Notes: a model not told the origin generated them from the sequence alone. 63,133 bases of DNA from Blattamonas nauphoetae (GCA_033064195.1 JARBJD010000395.1:1-63133), one strand, 5' to 3'. Positions 1-11,020 are shown, counted from the stretch's first letter. Translations and numbers: made by a program.

Positions 1-229
1 TGGATTGATGATTGGTGAGAATGACACACAATGAATTACAGGATCTCCAAACCATCAGAACACACCTCAAAAAGATCGTGGATGGATGTGGAAGGACGGG
101 AATGTGGTATACATTCAATTTGACGAGATAATCGAGATGTGTTTTTGAGATGGTTCAAAAGTCGAGATTGGGAAAGATAATCTGGTCACAATGTGTCGTG
201 CATGAATGCAAGAAATTGTTTGGAGAGGA

Positions 230-400
230 CGGTTGACGATGTGACAGTCAAAGACAGTCGCTGAGAACGACGAACCCAAAATAGCAAACCATTTCTGGAC
301 GATTGAGGCGATCCCAGAGTCTGTTCGTCCGCACCAGCAATCAACGCATTCCCAACATCCGAGGCGAGTCCGCAGAAATTATGAGAAAGTCATTCGAGAG
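230..400 (-). repeat. conserved spacer segment S1 (first copy)
   Basis: Read on the minus strand this stretch carries SDVGNALIAGADEQ followed by VTSSTVLS, the same segment found downstream of three other family copies (near 2.35-2.54, 8.99-9.19 and 11.59-11.80 kb). It may be a former last exon of the helical-family genes or simply part of the duplicated unit. Nothing upstream of position 230 is recognisable. Confidence 0.5.
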
Positions 401-1489
401 AGGGCGATTTCGACGCGTCTTTGAGCTGCAATCGTTCACAGCTCACATTCAATTCCAGCAACTTCGAGATATTCAGGCAATCATCGACAACACGGAGACC
501 ATCATATTCGTCTGTGTCGTTCAGCAGCTTCTGTTCGAGTGTGTCTTCGAAGCCTTCGAAAACAGACCTTGCATTGTCCGTTTCCCAGATTGGACCTTCT
601 TGGCCTTCATCCTTCCATTCCTTCAGCGAGAGTGTGATTTTGATGGAACTCCAGATATCATTATCATTTTCGACGAACGAGGAACAACTTGATTGCCATC
701 GCAATCGGAGATGCGACAACAAAATCCAATGTTGGACGATGAAATGGGCTTATTTCAATGAATTTGTCAATAGGATCATGAATGAGTCGAACAAGTTTCG
801 ATTGAGAATGTATCGATTCGAGATCAAATGTCACAAATCGAGATGATGGAATAAGGACCTTCTGAAAGAGCAGTTCACGAAGGTCGAATGTGTCGACTGC
901 TGCAGTGATGCCAATGTCACTGAGATGATGCAGATGCGAGGAGGAGAACGGAAGAAGATTCTGATCAGATGGGTGATATCTTCATTTCCTGAAATAGGCA
1001 GCGTGTGAGGTTGCATAGTCGCTAATATGTTGCTGATGAGATCGAAGTCCACGAGACGACATCGAATTTCTGTTGATGAAGCTGGACATTGTTTTGTCGA
1101 GGAACGACAACGCTGCGGCAACCACAGTCGAGTGGGGAGATGACAGAAGAGTGGCAATACTCTCCACAAAGCCAGAAGGTGATCCTGCTGAAGAAGAGAA
1201 CGAGTTCTTCGACGAGTTTGTCCGCAAGATCTTGTTCATCCCATTCCGGCTCGAGACTTTCCAAAAATTGGGCAGCTCTATCTTCAAGAGCATTGTCAAA
1301 CGGATATCCCGCTTTCACGAGGACAACAAGTGAATTGAAAATTCTTGACATGTCCTCAAACGACAATTGAGCGTTGGGATCGAAATTGAGGAAAGGTTCT
1401 TCCTCAGGCGTGACAGTTGAAGGCAATTCGGAAGTAACACTCAAACAGGCATCAATGGAGGGCTTTAAAGCAACAGATTCTTCTTCCAT
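388..1489 (-). pseudogene. decayed copy A of the tandem helical (ARM-like) protein family
   Basis: The start region reads like the open copies further right: an acidic Ser/Thr-rich leader, then EEEPFLNFDPNAQLSFED, then AGYPFDNALEDRAAQFLE. Later blocks are found in turn in all three minus-strand frames: FVESIATLLSSPHSTVV, then CRLVDFDLISNILATMQ with LPISGNEDI, then VFEGFEDTLEQKLLND near the end. At least three frame changes are therefore needed, and the copy is a pseudogene unless some gaps are introns. Intact copies are about 356-364 residues, so the full length of the gene is still represented. No function is known to me. The pattern of amphipathic helices suggests an armadillo/HEAT-like fold, which is inference. 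Confidence 0.75.
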
Positions 1490-1499
1490 TCAAAACGAA

Positions 1500-2420
1500 G
1501 GAGGATCATCCCATTGGTTGTGTTTCAGCTTCAAGTCGTGATTCAGAATGAACAAACTGCACAAATCACGAATTACTCGAAGGAATGAAATCAAGGGAAG
1601 GGAAGAATGAGATGAAGCAACATTAACAAAGATAATGAGCCTGTCTGGCTTGCTGCATTTTCGGCGAGAATACTTCAGTCGATGTCCGCGTGTCCACAAT
1701 TTTCACTATCCAACAGCCAGGAACAAAGAAGGTGAAGCCAGTCATGTGGAAATGTGGACTGATAACAGTTCTGAGTTTGATTGATGGAAGAAAAGCGGCG
1801 ATTGGTGCACATTTCGATGACATCAGAACCGCATGTGTGTTCGGAAATGACATGTGGAAATAGTGGGATGGGAGTTGCGATTCGCTCAAGGGTGATATAG
1901 TTCAGTTCAGTGAAGATGTGTTCGAGTTGTGAGATGTAAGAAATATGGTCACAACAACAGAGGACGGGCAGAATCAAGGAATATTGATCCACTGCTGGAA
2001 CACTAAAGCAATCAACAAACAATGGAACGAGAAAGACAAACTCGTGTCTTCGTCAAGTGGAGAGAATGAGAGAAAATGATGATGAAGAGATGAGACAAAA
2101 GGAGAGGAGGATGGAAAATGAACAAAAGACAGAAACAGCAGTTGGCACAAATTGAACGGGACAGAACGATCATAACACACCCTCAAAAACAAAATCACGG
2201 ATATCTGTGGAAGGGCGGGAATGTGGGTACATCCCATTTCGACGATAAAACGAGAAGTGCTTTGAGACTGTCCAAAAGTCGAGAATGGGAAAGATAATCT
2301 GGTCACAATGCATCGTTCAGGGACGCAAGGAATTGTTTGGAGAGAGGACGGTCGACGATGTGACAGTCAAAGACATTCGCGTTGGGAGAACGATGAACTT
2401 AAAAGAGAAGACCAGTTCAG
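1500..2420. other. gene-free spacer between family copies A and B
   Basis: No convincing gene is visible. The left half is unique, low-similarity sequence. From about 2140 the right half resembles the spacers at 8.8-9.2 and 11.4-11.8 kb, including a stretch coding on the minus strand for a Ser/Phe-rich run and the start of conserved segment S1. Confidence 0.5.
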
Positions 2421-2540
2421 GACGATTTGAGGCAATCCAGAATCTGTTCGTCGGCAGCAGCAATCACAGCATTCCCAACATCCGAGGAGAGACCACAGAA
2501 ACGAGTTGGAGTCATTCGAGAGGCAGCTTCGACGTTCAAA
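2340..2540 (-). repeat. conserved spacer segment S1 (second copy)
   Basis: The minus strand reads MTPTRFCGLSSDVGNAVI then AAADEQIL, matching the segment at 8.99-9.19 kb (FCGLSSDVGKILIAGADEQ) and at 11.59-11.80 kb (FSGLSSDVGNALIAGADEQ). It lies just downstream of family copy B, the same relative place as in the other units. Protein-level conservation across decayed copies suggests it was once coding. Confidence 0.5.
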
Positions 2541-3560
2541 CTGAGAGTCAAGATGTCACCGCTTCGGCAGATTCGATCCCCACAATTGTGATATGGAATG
2601 ACAATCACAAACAACCAAACCGCAATAAAGTCCGTTCTTTTCATGTTTCATCATCTGTTCGAGTGTGTTCGAACCCTTCCGAAATCAGAGCTTGCATCAC
2701 CCGTTTCTCCAGATTGGACCACTTCTGGGCCTTCTTTCTTCCATTCCTGTCAGTGAGTTGTTGATGGTTTCGAGAGTGTTATGGAGACGATCATCAGTTT
2801 CGATGGACGAGAGAACTTGAGAATGCCATCACAATCGGAGATGCGAGGACAAATTCCAGTGTTGGACGATGAAATGGGCCGAATTCAAGGAGAGAGCGTA
2901 ATAGAGTCATGAAATAATCAAGCAACCATCCATGGAGTTGGTAGCGATTTGAGATCAGAAATGTCAAAAATTGAGACGATGGGGTCACAGCCTTTGAAGG
3001 ATCATTTCACGATGGTTGAATGCGTCGACTGCTGCAGTGATGCCAAGCACCCTGAGAGAAAACGGAGAAGTGAGACTGAGACAGTAGAAGACGATTCTGA
3101 CGAGTTGTTCGAGAATCACTTCATTTCCTGAAAATGGCAGTGAGTGAGGTTGAAAAGTCGCCAAGACATTGGGAATGAGATCGAATTCCACGAGACGACA
3201 TCGAATTTTTATTGGTGATGACTTGTCGTTTCTCGAACGAATGACCACGCTGCTCCGACCACAATCGAGTGGGGAGATGAAAACAAAATGACGATGCTGT
3301 CGATAAAGCCAGAAGGCGATGTGGGTGAAGAGGGAACGAGGTCTGTCACGAGTTTTGATGCAAAAGAGTTTTCGTTGCATTCCAGTTCGAGATTCTTCAA
3401 GAACTGGACAGCTTTGTCGAGAAGGACATTGTTAAACGGGTGTTCAGCTTTCACGAGGGCAACGAGTGAATTGTAAATTGTCGATTTCTCCTCAAATGAC
3501 AATCCTGAATTGGGATAGAAATTGAGGAAAGGTTCATGCAATTTGTTGACAATTGAAGGA
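2540..3560 (-). pseudogene. decayed copy B of the tandem helical protein family
   Basis: The N-terminal third is open and clearly related to the family: HEPFLNFYPNSGLSFEEK, AEHPFNNVLLDKAVQFLK, SGFIDSIVILFSSPHSIVV. A second frame then gives IRCRLVEFDLIPNVLATF with LPFSGNEVI. A third gives PFHRPTLEFVLASPIVMAF. The usual C-terminal block (FEDTLEQKLLND) is badly degraded. There is no ATG in frame next to the family's usual start and there are several frame changes, so this is a pseudogene. It lies about 2 kb from copy A, in the same orientation. Confidence 0.72.
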
Positions 3561-3690
3561 GAATCCTGCGATTGATGAACACAGACATCATTGGGAGGGT
3601 TTTAAGCAAAAATCTCTTCGTTCATTGAGAAGTGATGAAGATCTGACCAAAATCCTGGACTCGTCTCTGCCCTTTCCGTAAACTCGATTC

Positions 3691-4869
3691 ATGAATACCG
3701 ATCCCTATCCTCTCATACGCAGGTAATTGACTTTGTTGTTCATTTTTGCTTCACTCGCCATCCATCCATCGAAAATTCCGTATCATTCCACAGTGCCTAT
3801 AAACAAAGTGCACTGAAGATTGAAGAGCAATTCCGACATTTTCAAGATCTTTGAAGCTTGGGACCGCAGACGAAATCTCTTCTCTGCCAAGCCCTCAAGA
3901 ACGAAATCGCCAACATCCGAGGAGATCTGGTCCTCGTTGAGGAGTCATTAGGTTGGCTGTTTTGTCTCAACTGATTGAAATGAATGTACGTTCTGAAATC
4001 TTGCATAGATCAAGCTGGGAACTCGTTTCAATTATTTTCTGTCTCAGCGGAAGAACTGGCTGAAAGAAAAGCTGATCTCGTTGAAACAAAAGCGCGGATG
4101 GAAACCATCAACTCGGTTGTGACTGGGAAGCAAGTCGAAGCTGTTATTGTCCAGAAACAGAAAGACGTTTGCGTCTCTTTTCTCAGATTCTCATCGTTCC
4201 ACTTCTCAAGCATCTTTTGAGGAATGAGAGGAGAATTCACGAAACAGGAACAAATGACAGTGACCATCTTGGAACAAATCACTTTGCGGCTGACGAGATG
4301 GAGTATCAAATGGTCTGTGACTTCTGCTTCATTCCTCATCCCCGTCGAAGGCTGAACTGGCCCAGCACGATGAACGGTTGGATCATCTTCACGCCGGAAT
4401 GACCCAATTGAAAGAGATTGGGGTGGTAATGAGTGAATCTTTGGACGAGTCGACGCGGTCTGCCTCCTCCATCTCCATCACACCGTTTCATCCCATTTTT
4501 CTCGTCGTTGTCCCTCATCACCAAACCTCTTTCATCACAGAGAGATTGATGCTCTTTCTGATGAAGTGGAGCAGAATAAAAGCAAGCTTGGAGTTCTCAA
4601 CAAGACAATCGACAAACTCAAAAAAATGAAAAGTCTGTCTCCGTTTTCGAATCATCACTCGATATTTCTTCATCTTCTTCCCGTTTCTGATGCCTTCGTC
4701 CTTTTCTGCAAACTATCTTCCAATCCATCATCTGTATTTTCATCATTCTCAAACTGTCCATCTGTTCTGATTATTCATGATATCAGACAAGGGACAATGG
4801 GCTGTTGTGATTGGACTCTGCATTTTCCTCCTTGTACTTATCATAATTTTGCTAAAAGTCATTTTTTAG
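3691..4869 (+). CDS. Qc-SNARE, syntaxin-6 type, seven exons
   Basis: A tail-anchored SNARE for membrane fusion at the Golgi/endosome. Seven exons fit GT-AG introns: 3691-3722, 3794-3951, 4009-4166, about 4211 (or 4229)-4312, 4351-4457, 4541-4632 and 4787-4869. The product starts MNTDPYPLIRSAYKQ, like the syntaxin-6 N-terminal three-helix domain (DPF..V...V). It continues with SAEELAERKADLVETKARM. The SNARE helix runs from AELAQHDERLDHLH through GVLNKTIDKLKK. The end is GQWAVVIGLCIFLLVLIIIL, a single membrane anchor with a few residues after it; the GQW entry resembles RRQW of syntaxin-6. Introns run about 38-155 bases. One oddity: exon 2 has an in-frame TGA at 3852-3854, with family-like sequence (QTKSLLCQALKNEI) continuing in the same frame. 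It may be an unseen small intron, a sequencing error, read-through, or early decay. Confidence 0.8.
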
Positions 4870-5060
4870 TCATTATTTCCACTTCACTCACGAAACCTCT
4901 TGTTTTCACCTGTATTCTTTGCCAGATCTCCATTAAATCTCTCATACCGTCTGAGAAGAACACTGCATCAAGTTTAACACGAGCAATTGTCTCGACATTA
5001 AGAGATAATTGTGTTGTGAAGATTTTAGACTAAGACTCAACATATAGGATAGGACTGGCC
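4870..5060. other. convergent 3' ends of the SNARE and EF-hand-like genes
   Basis: This is the 190-base gap between the SNARE stop codon and the stop of the opposing proline-rich gene. It is A/T-rich and holds no further gene that I can see. Transcription from both sides must end here or overlap. Confidence 0.4.
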
Positions 5061-6540
5061 TCACACCCTGCTCGCAATGTACCGACCGACAACTTCCACA
5101 AACCGAGCCTGTGTCACTCTCCTCTCCGCCCCTGCCACTTCCGTCAGCAATCGAATCGCTGTGTCGTTGTCGCAACTCACCCCGAACAGCCTGCACGCCT
5201 GAACCGTCTGCTGCGTGTTGAAGTTCCCTGTTTGTGTCGCGTGCACGTAGAACGAGTTCAGCTGGCTTTCAATGTGCGGCGGGAGAGGCCCTCCCATCGG
5301 CGCAGGTGGCTGCGAGTATGGCGCGACAGAAGAAGGCGGCGGGTCCTGCGTGTGCCCTCCCGATCCGTACGGCGACGGCAGCTGCTGCGGGGGAGCCCCA
5401 TAACTCGGAGGAGGGGCGGGCGGAGGGGGATTTGTGGCGCACGGCGGCGCGTAGCCCTGCGGCGGGTGTTGAGGGAAGTCTTCGGCGGGCGGAGCGGAGG
5501 GAGGGCCGAGGGGATCGGCGTCTGCCCGTAGATGCTCTGCTGGAGGGTGTTCGGCTGCGGGGAGGGCTGCCCAGGAGTGGGGAGTGTTTGGGGAGGGGAG
5601 GCGTTTGGTAGCTCGCATTCTGCGCATATCCCGACTGGCTCAGTGCTGGGTTGTACGCAGAAGGGCTGGAGGGATTGTACGGCGCCTGGCCGTATGCGGG
5701 AGTGGGAGGCTGAGGCTGACCGTACGGTTGATATGGAGGCTGCTGTGTGTAGGATTGTTGAAGCGGCTGCTGGCCGTATTGGGTGGGTGGGGGATATTGC
5801 TGATATTGGCCAGGCGGAGGCTGCTGTGGGGGGTAAGGAGAGGGACGGACACGCTGGATGTAGTTCATCAGAACGGCGATGAACGAGTCTTGATTTACGC
5901 GTCGTTGGGGGCCTGCAATTTCGACTAAAAGTTGACGGGCCTGGTTGATGTCAATAATCACGTCGAACATCTTCAGGGCCGTCACAATTTCCTGCGAGTC
6001 CACAATTCCGTCAGCGCACGCCCCTGCGTAGTATATCACCAGCTGCCTGCGCATCTCATCGGGAGGCGGGAGGGGACGCTGTTGCGCTGGTTGGGCGAGG
6101 TCGGGTCGCATGCGGTGTACTTCGCCTGTGAGCACGTTGATGAACGACTGTTTTGTGATTCTGCGCTGGGGGCCAGCAATCTGAACGAGAAGATTTTGGG
6201 ACTGGAGTTTGTTAATTGTGATTCCAAACAGATTCATCGCTTGCATCACCTCTGTCGAATCGACCACACCGTCGGCAGCTGCTGTGTCGTAGAATTGAGC
6301 CAGCCTGGCTGAGACATCCTGCTGGGCTGGTTGCTGAGGAGGAGGATATCCTTGTGGAGCTGGTTGATAACCATAAGGAGGAGGGGCACCTGTGGGTGGA
6401 CCATATTGCTGTGGTGGTTGGGAATACGCTGGTGGTTGGCTGTAGGGAGGCTGTTGATACGGAGCCTGCTGAAAAGCGGGTTGTGGTTGCCCGTAAGGAG
6501 GAGCTTGATATGGAGGACCTCCGTATGGCGGATAACTCAT
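5061..6540 (-). CDS. proline-rich protein with three EF-hand-like repeats
   Basis: The start MSYPPYGGPPYQAPPYG is chosen because the Pro/Tyr/Gln-rich tract begins here, while the upstream frame extension looks random. Order: P/Q/Y-rich leader (about 75 residues), repeat 1 (LAQFYDTAAADGVVDSTE), repeat 2 (VIYYAGACADGIVDSQEI), a second P/Q/Y-rich linker, then repeat 3 (LNSFYVHATQTGNFNTQQ). Each repeat continues to a second helix pair such as IAGPQRRITKQSFINVL. The layout recalls penta-EF-hand proteins (sorcin, grancalcin, PDCD6), with a Pro-rich head and calcium loops. Here the loops keep D5, G6 and E12 but lack acidic residues at 1 and 3, so calcium binding is doubtful. The C/G-rich linker near 5.47-5.60 kb needs two frame changes to link the parts, which may be sequencing errors in homopolymers or true damage. 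Confidence 0.68.
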
Positions 6541-6713
6541 CGCGATCAAGCCAAATTTCGAAACAAACCCATTCCCTTTATTAAAAAAGTGGGATTCATG
6601 AATTCGTGTTATTTCTCGATTCAGAAAGTACTGTTGGAAATTGTGAATAATGTCGAAGTGAACGAGCAATGAAGTGACTTTGAAAAGTGTTATCAGTGTT
6701 GAGATCTGCCTGC

Positions 6714-7808
6714 TCATTGTGACATCTGATTGGATCCCAGCATATACAAAATATGGTGACGATATTTCGCAATATTCTCCTCAGAAAGTCCGTTCCTTCC
6801 GTTCCACGACAATTGCACGTGTTTCAGCAGCTGTTCGAGTGTGTCTTGAAAGCCTTCCGAAAACAGAGCTTGGAGAATCGGTTTCCCATATTTGACCATT
6901 TCTGGGCCTTCTTCATCCCATTCATCCAGCGACGAGCGGAGATTTTCGATGATCATCCAGAGAAGCCTCGAGTTTTTGACGAACGAGAGATAACTTGTGT
7001 ATGCCATCGCAATCGGAGATGCGAGAATAAACTCCAGTGTTGGACGATGAAATGGGCCTATGTCAAGGAGAAATCTTAAGAGTTCCATGAAGGAGCTGAG
7101 TAAGTCTCGATTGAGGATGTTCTGATCTGAGATCAGAAATGTCACAAATTGAGAGGACGGGAGCACGGCCTTATGGAAGATCATTTCACGATGGTTGAAT
7201 GCATCGACTGCATCAGTGACGCCGAGAGCGATGAGATCTCCTTGATATGTGTGACAGACGAAATCGCTGATGATTCCGAGTAGTTTGTTTATTATCGTTT
7301 CATTTCCCGGGATTGGCAGTGTGTGAGGTTGGACAGTCGCTAGCACTTTGCTGACGATATCTGACTCCACCAGACGATTCCGAATAGCAGGCGATACAGC
7401 ACGTGTTGTTTGGCAAAGGAATGAGAATGTCGCTTGAACCACCTTCAAGTGGGGAGATGACAGCAGAGTGACAATGCTTTCAACAAAGCCAGAAGGTGAT
7501 CCATCAGAAGAGGGAGCGAAGTCTTTGACGAGTTTATCCGATGACCCAAAACGAGGGTCCCATTTCGGTTCGAGGCTCGTCAGAAATTGGGCAGCTTTGT
7601 CCTGAAGGGCATTGTCAAAGGGATATTCAGCTTTCACGAGGGCAACAAGTGAAATGAAAATCGCTGATTGGTCCTCAGATGACAATTTTGATTTCGGATC
7701 GAAATGCAGGAATGGTTCTTTGTTAACCACGATAGTCGAAGGTGATTCCTGAGAACTGTTCGATAAGGCATCGTCAGAAGCTTTTGAAGTAGCTGTCTCA
7801 TTTTCCAT
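6714..7808 (-). CDS. open copy C of the helical (ARM-like) protein family, 364 aa
   Basis: This copy is open along its whole length. It begins MENETATSKASDDALSNS, a polar leader shared in style with the other copies. It then has EPFLHFDPKSKLSSEDQ, AEYPFDNALQDKAAQFLT, GFVESIVTLLSSPHLKVV, a basic/hydrophobic middle, FHRPTLEFILASPIAMAY and FSEGFQDTLEQLLKHVQ. I see no signal peptide or membrane segment. The spacing of leucines and the short repeated helices suggest an alpha-solenoid. From memory this is a very large, lineage-specific family of oxymonad hypothetical proteins, and no function is known to me. It differs from the two other open copies at the C-terminus (RHHILYMLGSNQMSQ). Confidence 0.78.
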   Translation of the reverse strand: MENETATSKASDDALSNSSQESPSTIVVNKEPFLHFDPKSKLSSEDQSAIFISLVALVKAEYPFDNALQDKAAQFLTSLEPKWDPRFGSSDKLVKDFAPSSDGSPSGFVESIVTLLSSPHLKVVQATFSFLCQTTRAVSPAIRNRLVESDIVSKVLATVQPHTLPIPGNETIINKLLGIISDFVCHTYQGDLIALGVTDAVDAFNHREMIFHKAVLPSSQFVTFLISDQNILNRDLLSSFMELLRFLLDIGPFHRPTLEFILASPIAMAYTSYLSFVKNSRLLWMIIENLRSSLDEWDEEGPEMVKYGKPILQALFSEGFQDTLEQLLKHVQLSWNGRNGLSEENIAKYRHHILYMLGSNQMSQ

Positions 7809-8440
7809 TGAGAAGAGAGGAGGATCATCCCATTGTCCGTGTGTAATTTAAAACAAACAAACTCTTGAACAACAAACGAATTCTCCAAAGAAATAAAAAG
7901 AAGATAAAGAGAAGAATGAAATGAATCATCATTAGCAACGCGGATGTTCCTGCCTAGCTTGTTGCACTTTTGACGGGAATTTCTCATTCAATGTCCGCAT
8001 ACGAACAATAATCAATTTCGAAAACAACCAGCAACGCAGGCGAAGCCAATACTTTCGAATTGTGGATGGTGGAGAGTTGAGAGGGTGATGTATGGAAGAT
8101 ATAAGGCGACGATTCTTGTTCATGGTGAAGAGATGGCAAGAACAAAATTAGCCGGAAAATGGCATGTTGAAACTATTGGGCGCGAGTGGGACTGTGTTCA
8201 AGATCGATATCGTTCAGTTCAGCGAAGTGGAGTTCGTGTTCAGAAAAGCAAGAAATTGAGTCAGCAGGACAGAAGAAGGGCAGATCAATCCAACCGTGTT
8301 CCATCGAAGAACGGCTCAACATCAGAAAAAGGCGATGCGAGAACTTCAAACCCGTCTGGTTGTGTTGGAAGTGAAGAACGACAGTGTTGAGGAGTGAGCT
8401 CGTTTGGAGGAGTGTTGGCGTGAGGGCGTTCCTTATCGTC
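7809..8440. other. spacer between family copies, no clear gene
   Basis: A/T-rich and without a supported gene. The part next to copy C resembles the start-side flanks of the other copies. The stretch around 8.08-8.40 kb is weakly similar to 10.52-10.83 kb, as expected for a tandemly duplicated unit. Confidence 0.4.
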
Positions 8441-8970
8441 TGAAAAGCGATTCAACGCATGCACAGTCCAGAGGGCGAGAAATCGTGCAATCATTCAGTC
8501 GTCCAAAATTGTCATCTGAATAGCGCCTCGAGGTCTTGTCCGATCCTTCCTTTCCGTTCACTGACTATGAAACTTGGCCATTCTCCAGAATCGGAATCCG
8601 AACGGCGATTCAGGGATCGGTTGACAATCTTCATCGCTTCAGAATGTGAGCGCGTTTTCGAACGGCAGGAATCAGCTGCGCCACAATTTTCTTCAGCACA
8701 GACGAGATGCCATGCAGAGTTGTCCCCATGCAGACCAGCAGAGTCATCTTGAGTTGGGATCTTAGATTTCGGATTGGTGTTTGTGGCTCGGTTCCAGTAA
8801 CGATAATAATGTTTGAGAGGAGAGACAACGAGCTAGAAGAGCAAAGAATGAAATGTGGATGGCTGTGGAAGGGTTTGAATGAGGGGTGCATCCCATTTCG
8901 ACGAGAGAAACGATATGTGTTTCGAGACTGTCTAAAAATCGAGATTGGGAAAGATGATCTGGTCACAATG
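8440..8970 (-). repeat. duplicated spacer block S2, first copy
   Basis: This block is closely similar to 11020-11530, and its end nearest the tandem genes recurs at 13530-13617 and 16055-16140. On the minus strand it reads ARFLALWTVHALNRFSDD at one end and TLLVCMGTTLHGISSVLK with KIVAQLIPAVRKRA at the other. These look like fragments of a once-coding sequence that now contains stops. Its distance from the second copy (about 2.58 kb) is the size of the tandem unit. Confidence 0.6.
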
Positions 8971-8989
8971 CGTCGGTCAGGGTTCCAAG

Positions 8990-9190
8990 CAATTGTTTGG
9001 AGAGAGGACGGTTGACGATGTGACAGTCAAAGACAGCCATGCAGAGAACGACGAACCCAGATGAGCGAACCATTGCTGGATGATTGGAGGCGATCCCAGA
9101 ATCTGTTCGTCTGCCCCAGCAATCAGAATCTTCCCAACATCCGAAGAGAGTCCGCAGAAATGAAGTGTAGTCATTTTAGAGAGAGGTGGA
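8990..9190 (-). repeat. conserved spacer segment S1 (third copy)
   Basis: The minus strand reads MTTLHFCGLSSDVGKILI, then AGADEQILGSPP and FSAWLSLTVTSSTVLS. It sits immediately downstream of family copy D and matches the other S1 segments at the protein level. It may be a decayed 3' exon of the family gene or part of the duplicated unit only. Confidence 0.5.
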
Positions 9191-9220
9191 TTCGATGCGT
9201 TATTTGAGATGGAACGGTCA

Positions 9221-10291
9221 CTAGTCGTTCACATTCGATCCCAGAAATTTCAAGATGGAGCGACAATTACCGACAAGGCGGAAACCATAAAGTCCGTTCT
9301 TGTCGTTCAGCAGCTTCTGTTCGAGTGTGTCTTCGAAGCCTTCCGAAAACAGAGCTTGCATCATCCGCTGTCCACATTGGACCACTTCTGGGCCGTAATT
9401 CTTCCATTCTCTCAGCGAGTCTTTGATGTTGTTGAGAAGCGTCCAGACATCATCATCATCTTCGACGTACGAGAGACAACTTGTGATTGCCATCACAATC
9501 GGAGATGCGAGAACAAACTCCAATGTTGGACGATGAAATGGGCAAATTCGAATGAGTATTGCCAACAGTTTTGTGAAAAGATGGAAAAGCCATCCACTGA
9601 GGATGTGTCGATTTGAGATCAGAAATGTCACTAATTCAGACGATGGGAGTACGACTTTCTGAAAGAACATTTCACGATGGTTGAATTGGTTGACTGCAGA
9701 AGTGACGCCAAGGGTCCTGAGGCACGATGGAGATGCGAGGGAGACAGAATAATTGATGGTTAAGAGAAGATTGTCGAATATCTCTTCATTTCCCGATATT
9801 GGCAGTGTGAGAGGTTGAATAATCGCTAACACTTCGCTGATAAGATCAGATTCCACGAGCTGACATCGAATTGGAGACGATGAAAGGCTTAATGTTTTGA
9901 GCAGGAACGACAACGCTGCTACGACTACAGTTGAGTGGGGAGATGACACTAGAGTTACAATGCTATTAACAAAGCCAGAAGGCGATCCGGCTGAAGAGGG
10001 AACGAGGTCACGCACGAGTTGATCAGCGAGAGCTTCCTTGTCCCATTTCGGTGCGATGATGTCTAAAAACCGGGCAGTTTTTTCTTGAAGGGCGTTGTCA
10101 AATGGGTATTCCCTTCTCACGAGGGCAATGAGCGAGGAGAAAAGTCTCGATTGGTCCTCAAACGACAATTCTGACTTCGAATCGAAATTGAGGAAAGGTT
10201 CTGCTTCAAGCATGACAGTCGGAGGTGAATTCGGTGAATAATTCAAAGAGGCATCAGAAGTCGTTCTCAAAGAAGAAAGTTTTGTTTGCAT
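9221..10291 (-). CDS. open copy D of the helical (ARM-like) protein family, 356 aa
   Basis: I place the start at MQTKLSSLRTTSDAS, which gives 356 residues, the same length as copy E. The frame stays open 18 codons further upstream but that extension is not shared. Landmarks are EPFLNFDSKSELSFEDQS, REYPFDNALQEKTARFLD, GSPSGFVNSIVTLVSSPH, CQLVESDLISEVLAIIQ, PFHRPTLEFVLASPIVMA, FSEGFEDTLEQKLLNDK and the end GSNVND. It is Leu/Ser-rich, all-helical in appearance, and has no export signal. Copies D and E lie about 2.6 kb apart in the same orientation with similar spacers, so they arose by tandem duplication. Function unknown. Confidence 0.78.
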   Translation of the reverse strand: MQTKLSSLRTTSDASLNYSPNSPPTVMLEAEPFLNFDSKSELSFEDQSRLFSSLIALVRREYPFDNALQEKTARFLDIIAPKWDKEALADQLVRDLVPSSAGSPSGFVNSIVTLVSSPHSTVVVAALSFLLKTLSLSSSPIRCQLVESDLISEVLAIIQPLTLPISGNEEIFDNLLLTINYSVSLASPSCLRTLGVTSAVNQFNHREMFFQKVVLPSSELVTFLISNRHILSGWLFHLFTKLLAILIRICPFHRPTLEFVLASPIVMAITSCLSYVEDDDDVWTLLNNIKDSLREWKNYGPEVVQCGQRMMQALFSEGFEDTLEQKLLNDKNGLYGFRLVGNCRSILKFLGSNVND

Positions 10292-11020
10292 TGGTGAAAT
10301 GGAGGAGGATCGTCCCATTGTCCATATTTGAACGACAAACATCATTCAATCCTGGAATTGTTCAAGAGTTCGAATGAATGAAATCAAGGTGAAGAGAAGA
10401 ACAAAATTTAGAATCAGGAACAACAAATACGTTCCTGTCTGGCTTGTTGCATTTCAGTCGGGAGTTTCTCCATCAACAACAAACAACAACGCATGTGCAG
10501 GCAGTGGTTTTGAATGGTGGATGATGGGGAGTTGAGGGTGCGATGGACGGACAAAAAGAGACGACGATTCTCGTTCATGGCAAAGAGACGATCAGAACAT
10601 TTTGCTTCCTAAAATGACATGTTGACACAATGTGATGCAAGTTGGGCTTTGTTCAAGAACGACATCTTTCAGTTCAGTGGAAGTGGAGTTCGTGTTCAGA
10701 AATGCCTGACGGCCAGTCACCAGAACCGAATCTTGGCAGAATGATCCAACCGTGTTCCATCGAAGAACGGCTCAACATCAGAAAATGACAACAGTGCAAC
10801 TCCAAACTCGTCTGGTTGTGTTGGAAGTGATGAACGACGAAAACGCCAGCGTGGAATCCAATTCCAGAACAGGAACAAGATGGCTGGTCATTCCAGTTCC
10901 GATTGTGCCAGCCGAGTTGTGGACTCCATTCTGTCGTTTGGAGTGGAATGGACGGCGATCTGAAGAGAGTGACGACAGTGTTGAGGAGTGAGCTCGTTTG
11001 GAGGAGTGTTGGCATGGTGG
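10292..11020. other. spacer between family copies D and E, no clear gene
   Basis: No supported gene. The right part (10.7-11.0 kb) matches 13.3-13.5 kb, including the minus-strand reading SIPLQTTEWSPQLGWHNR, so it is part of the duplicated spacer. The rest is A/T-rich filler. Confidence 0.4.

Noticed and set aside
5532-6312. Plus-strand frames opposite the proline-rich gene
   Set aside because: They are shadows of the Pro/Gln-coding repeats on the minus strand and read as Arg/Gly/Trp-rich nonsense.
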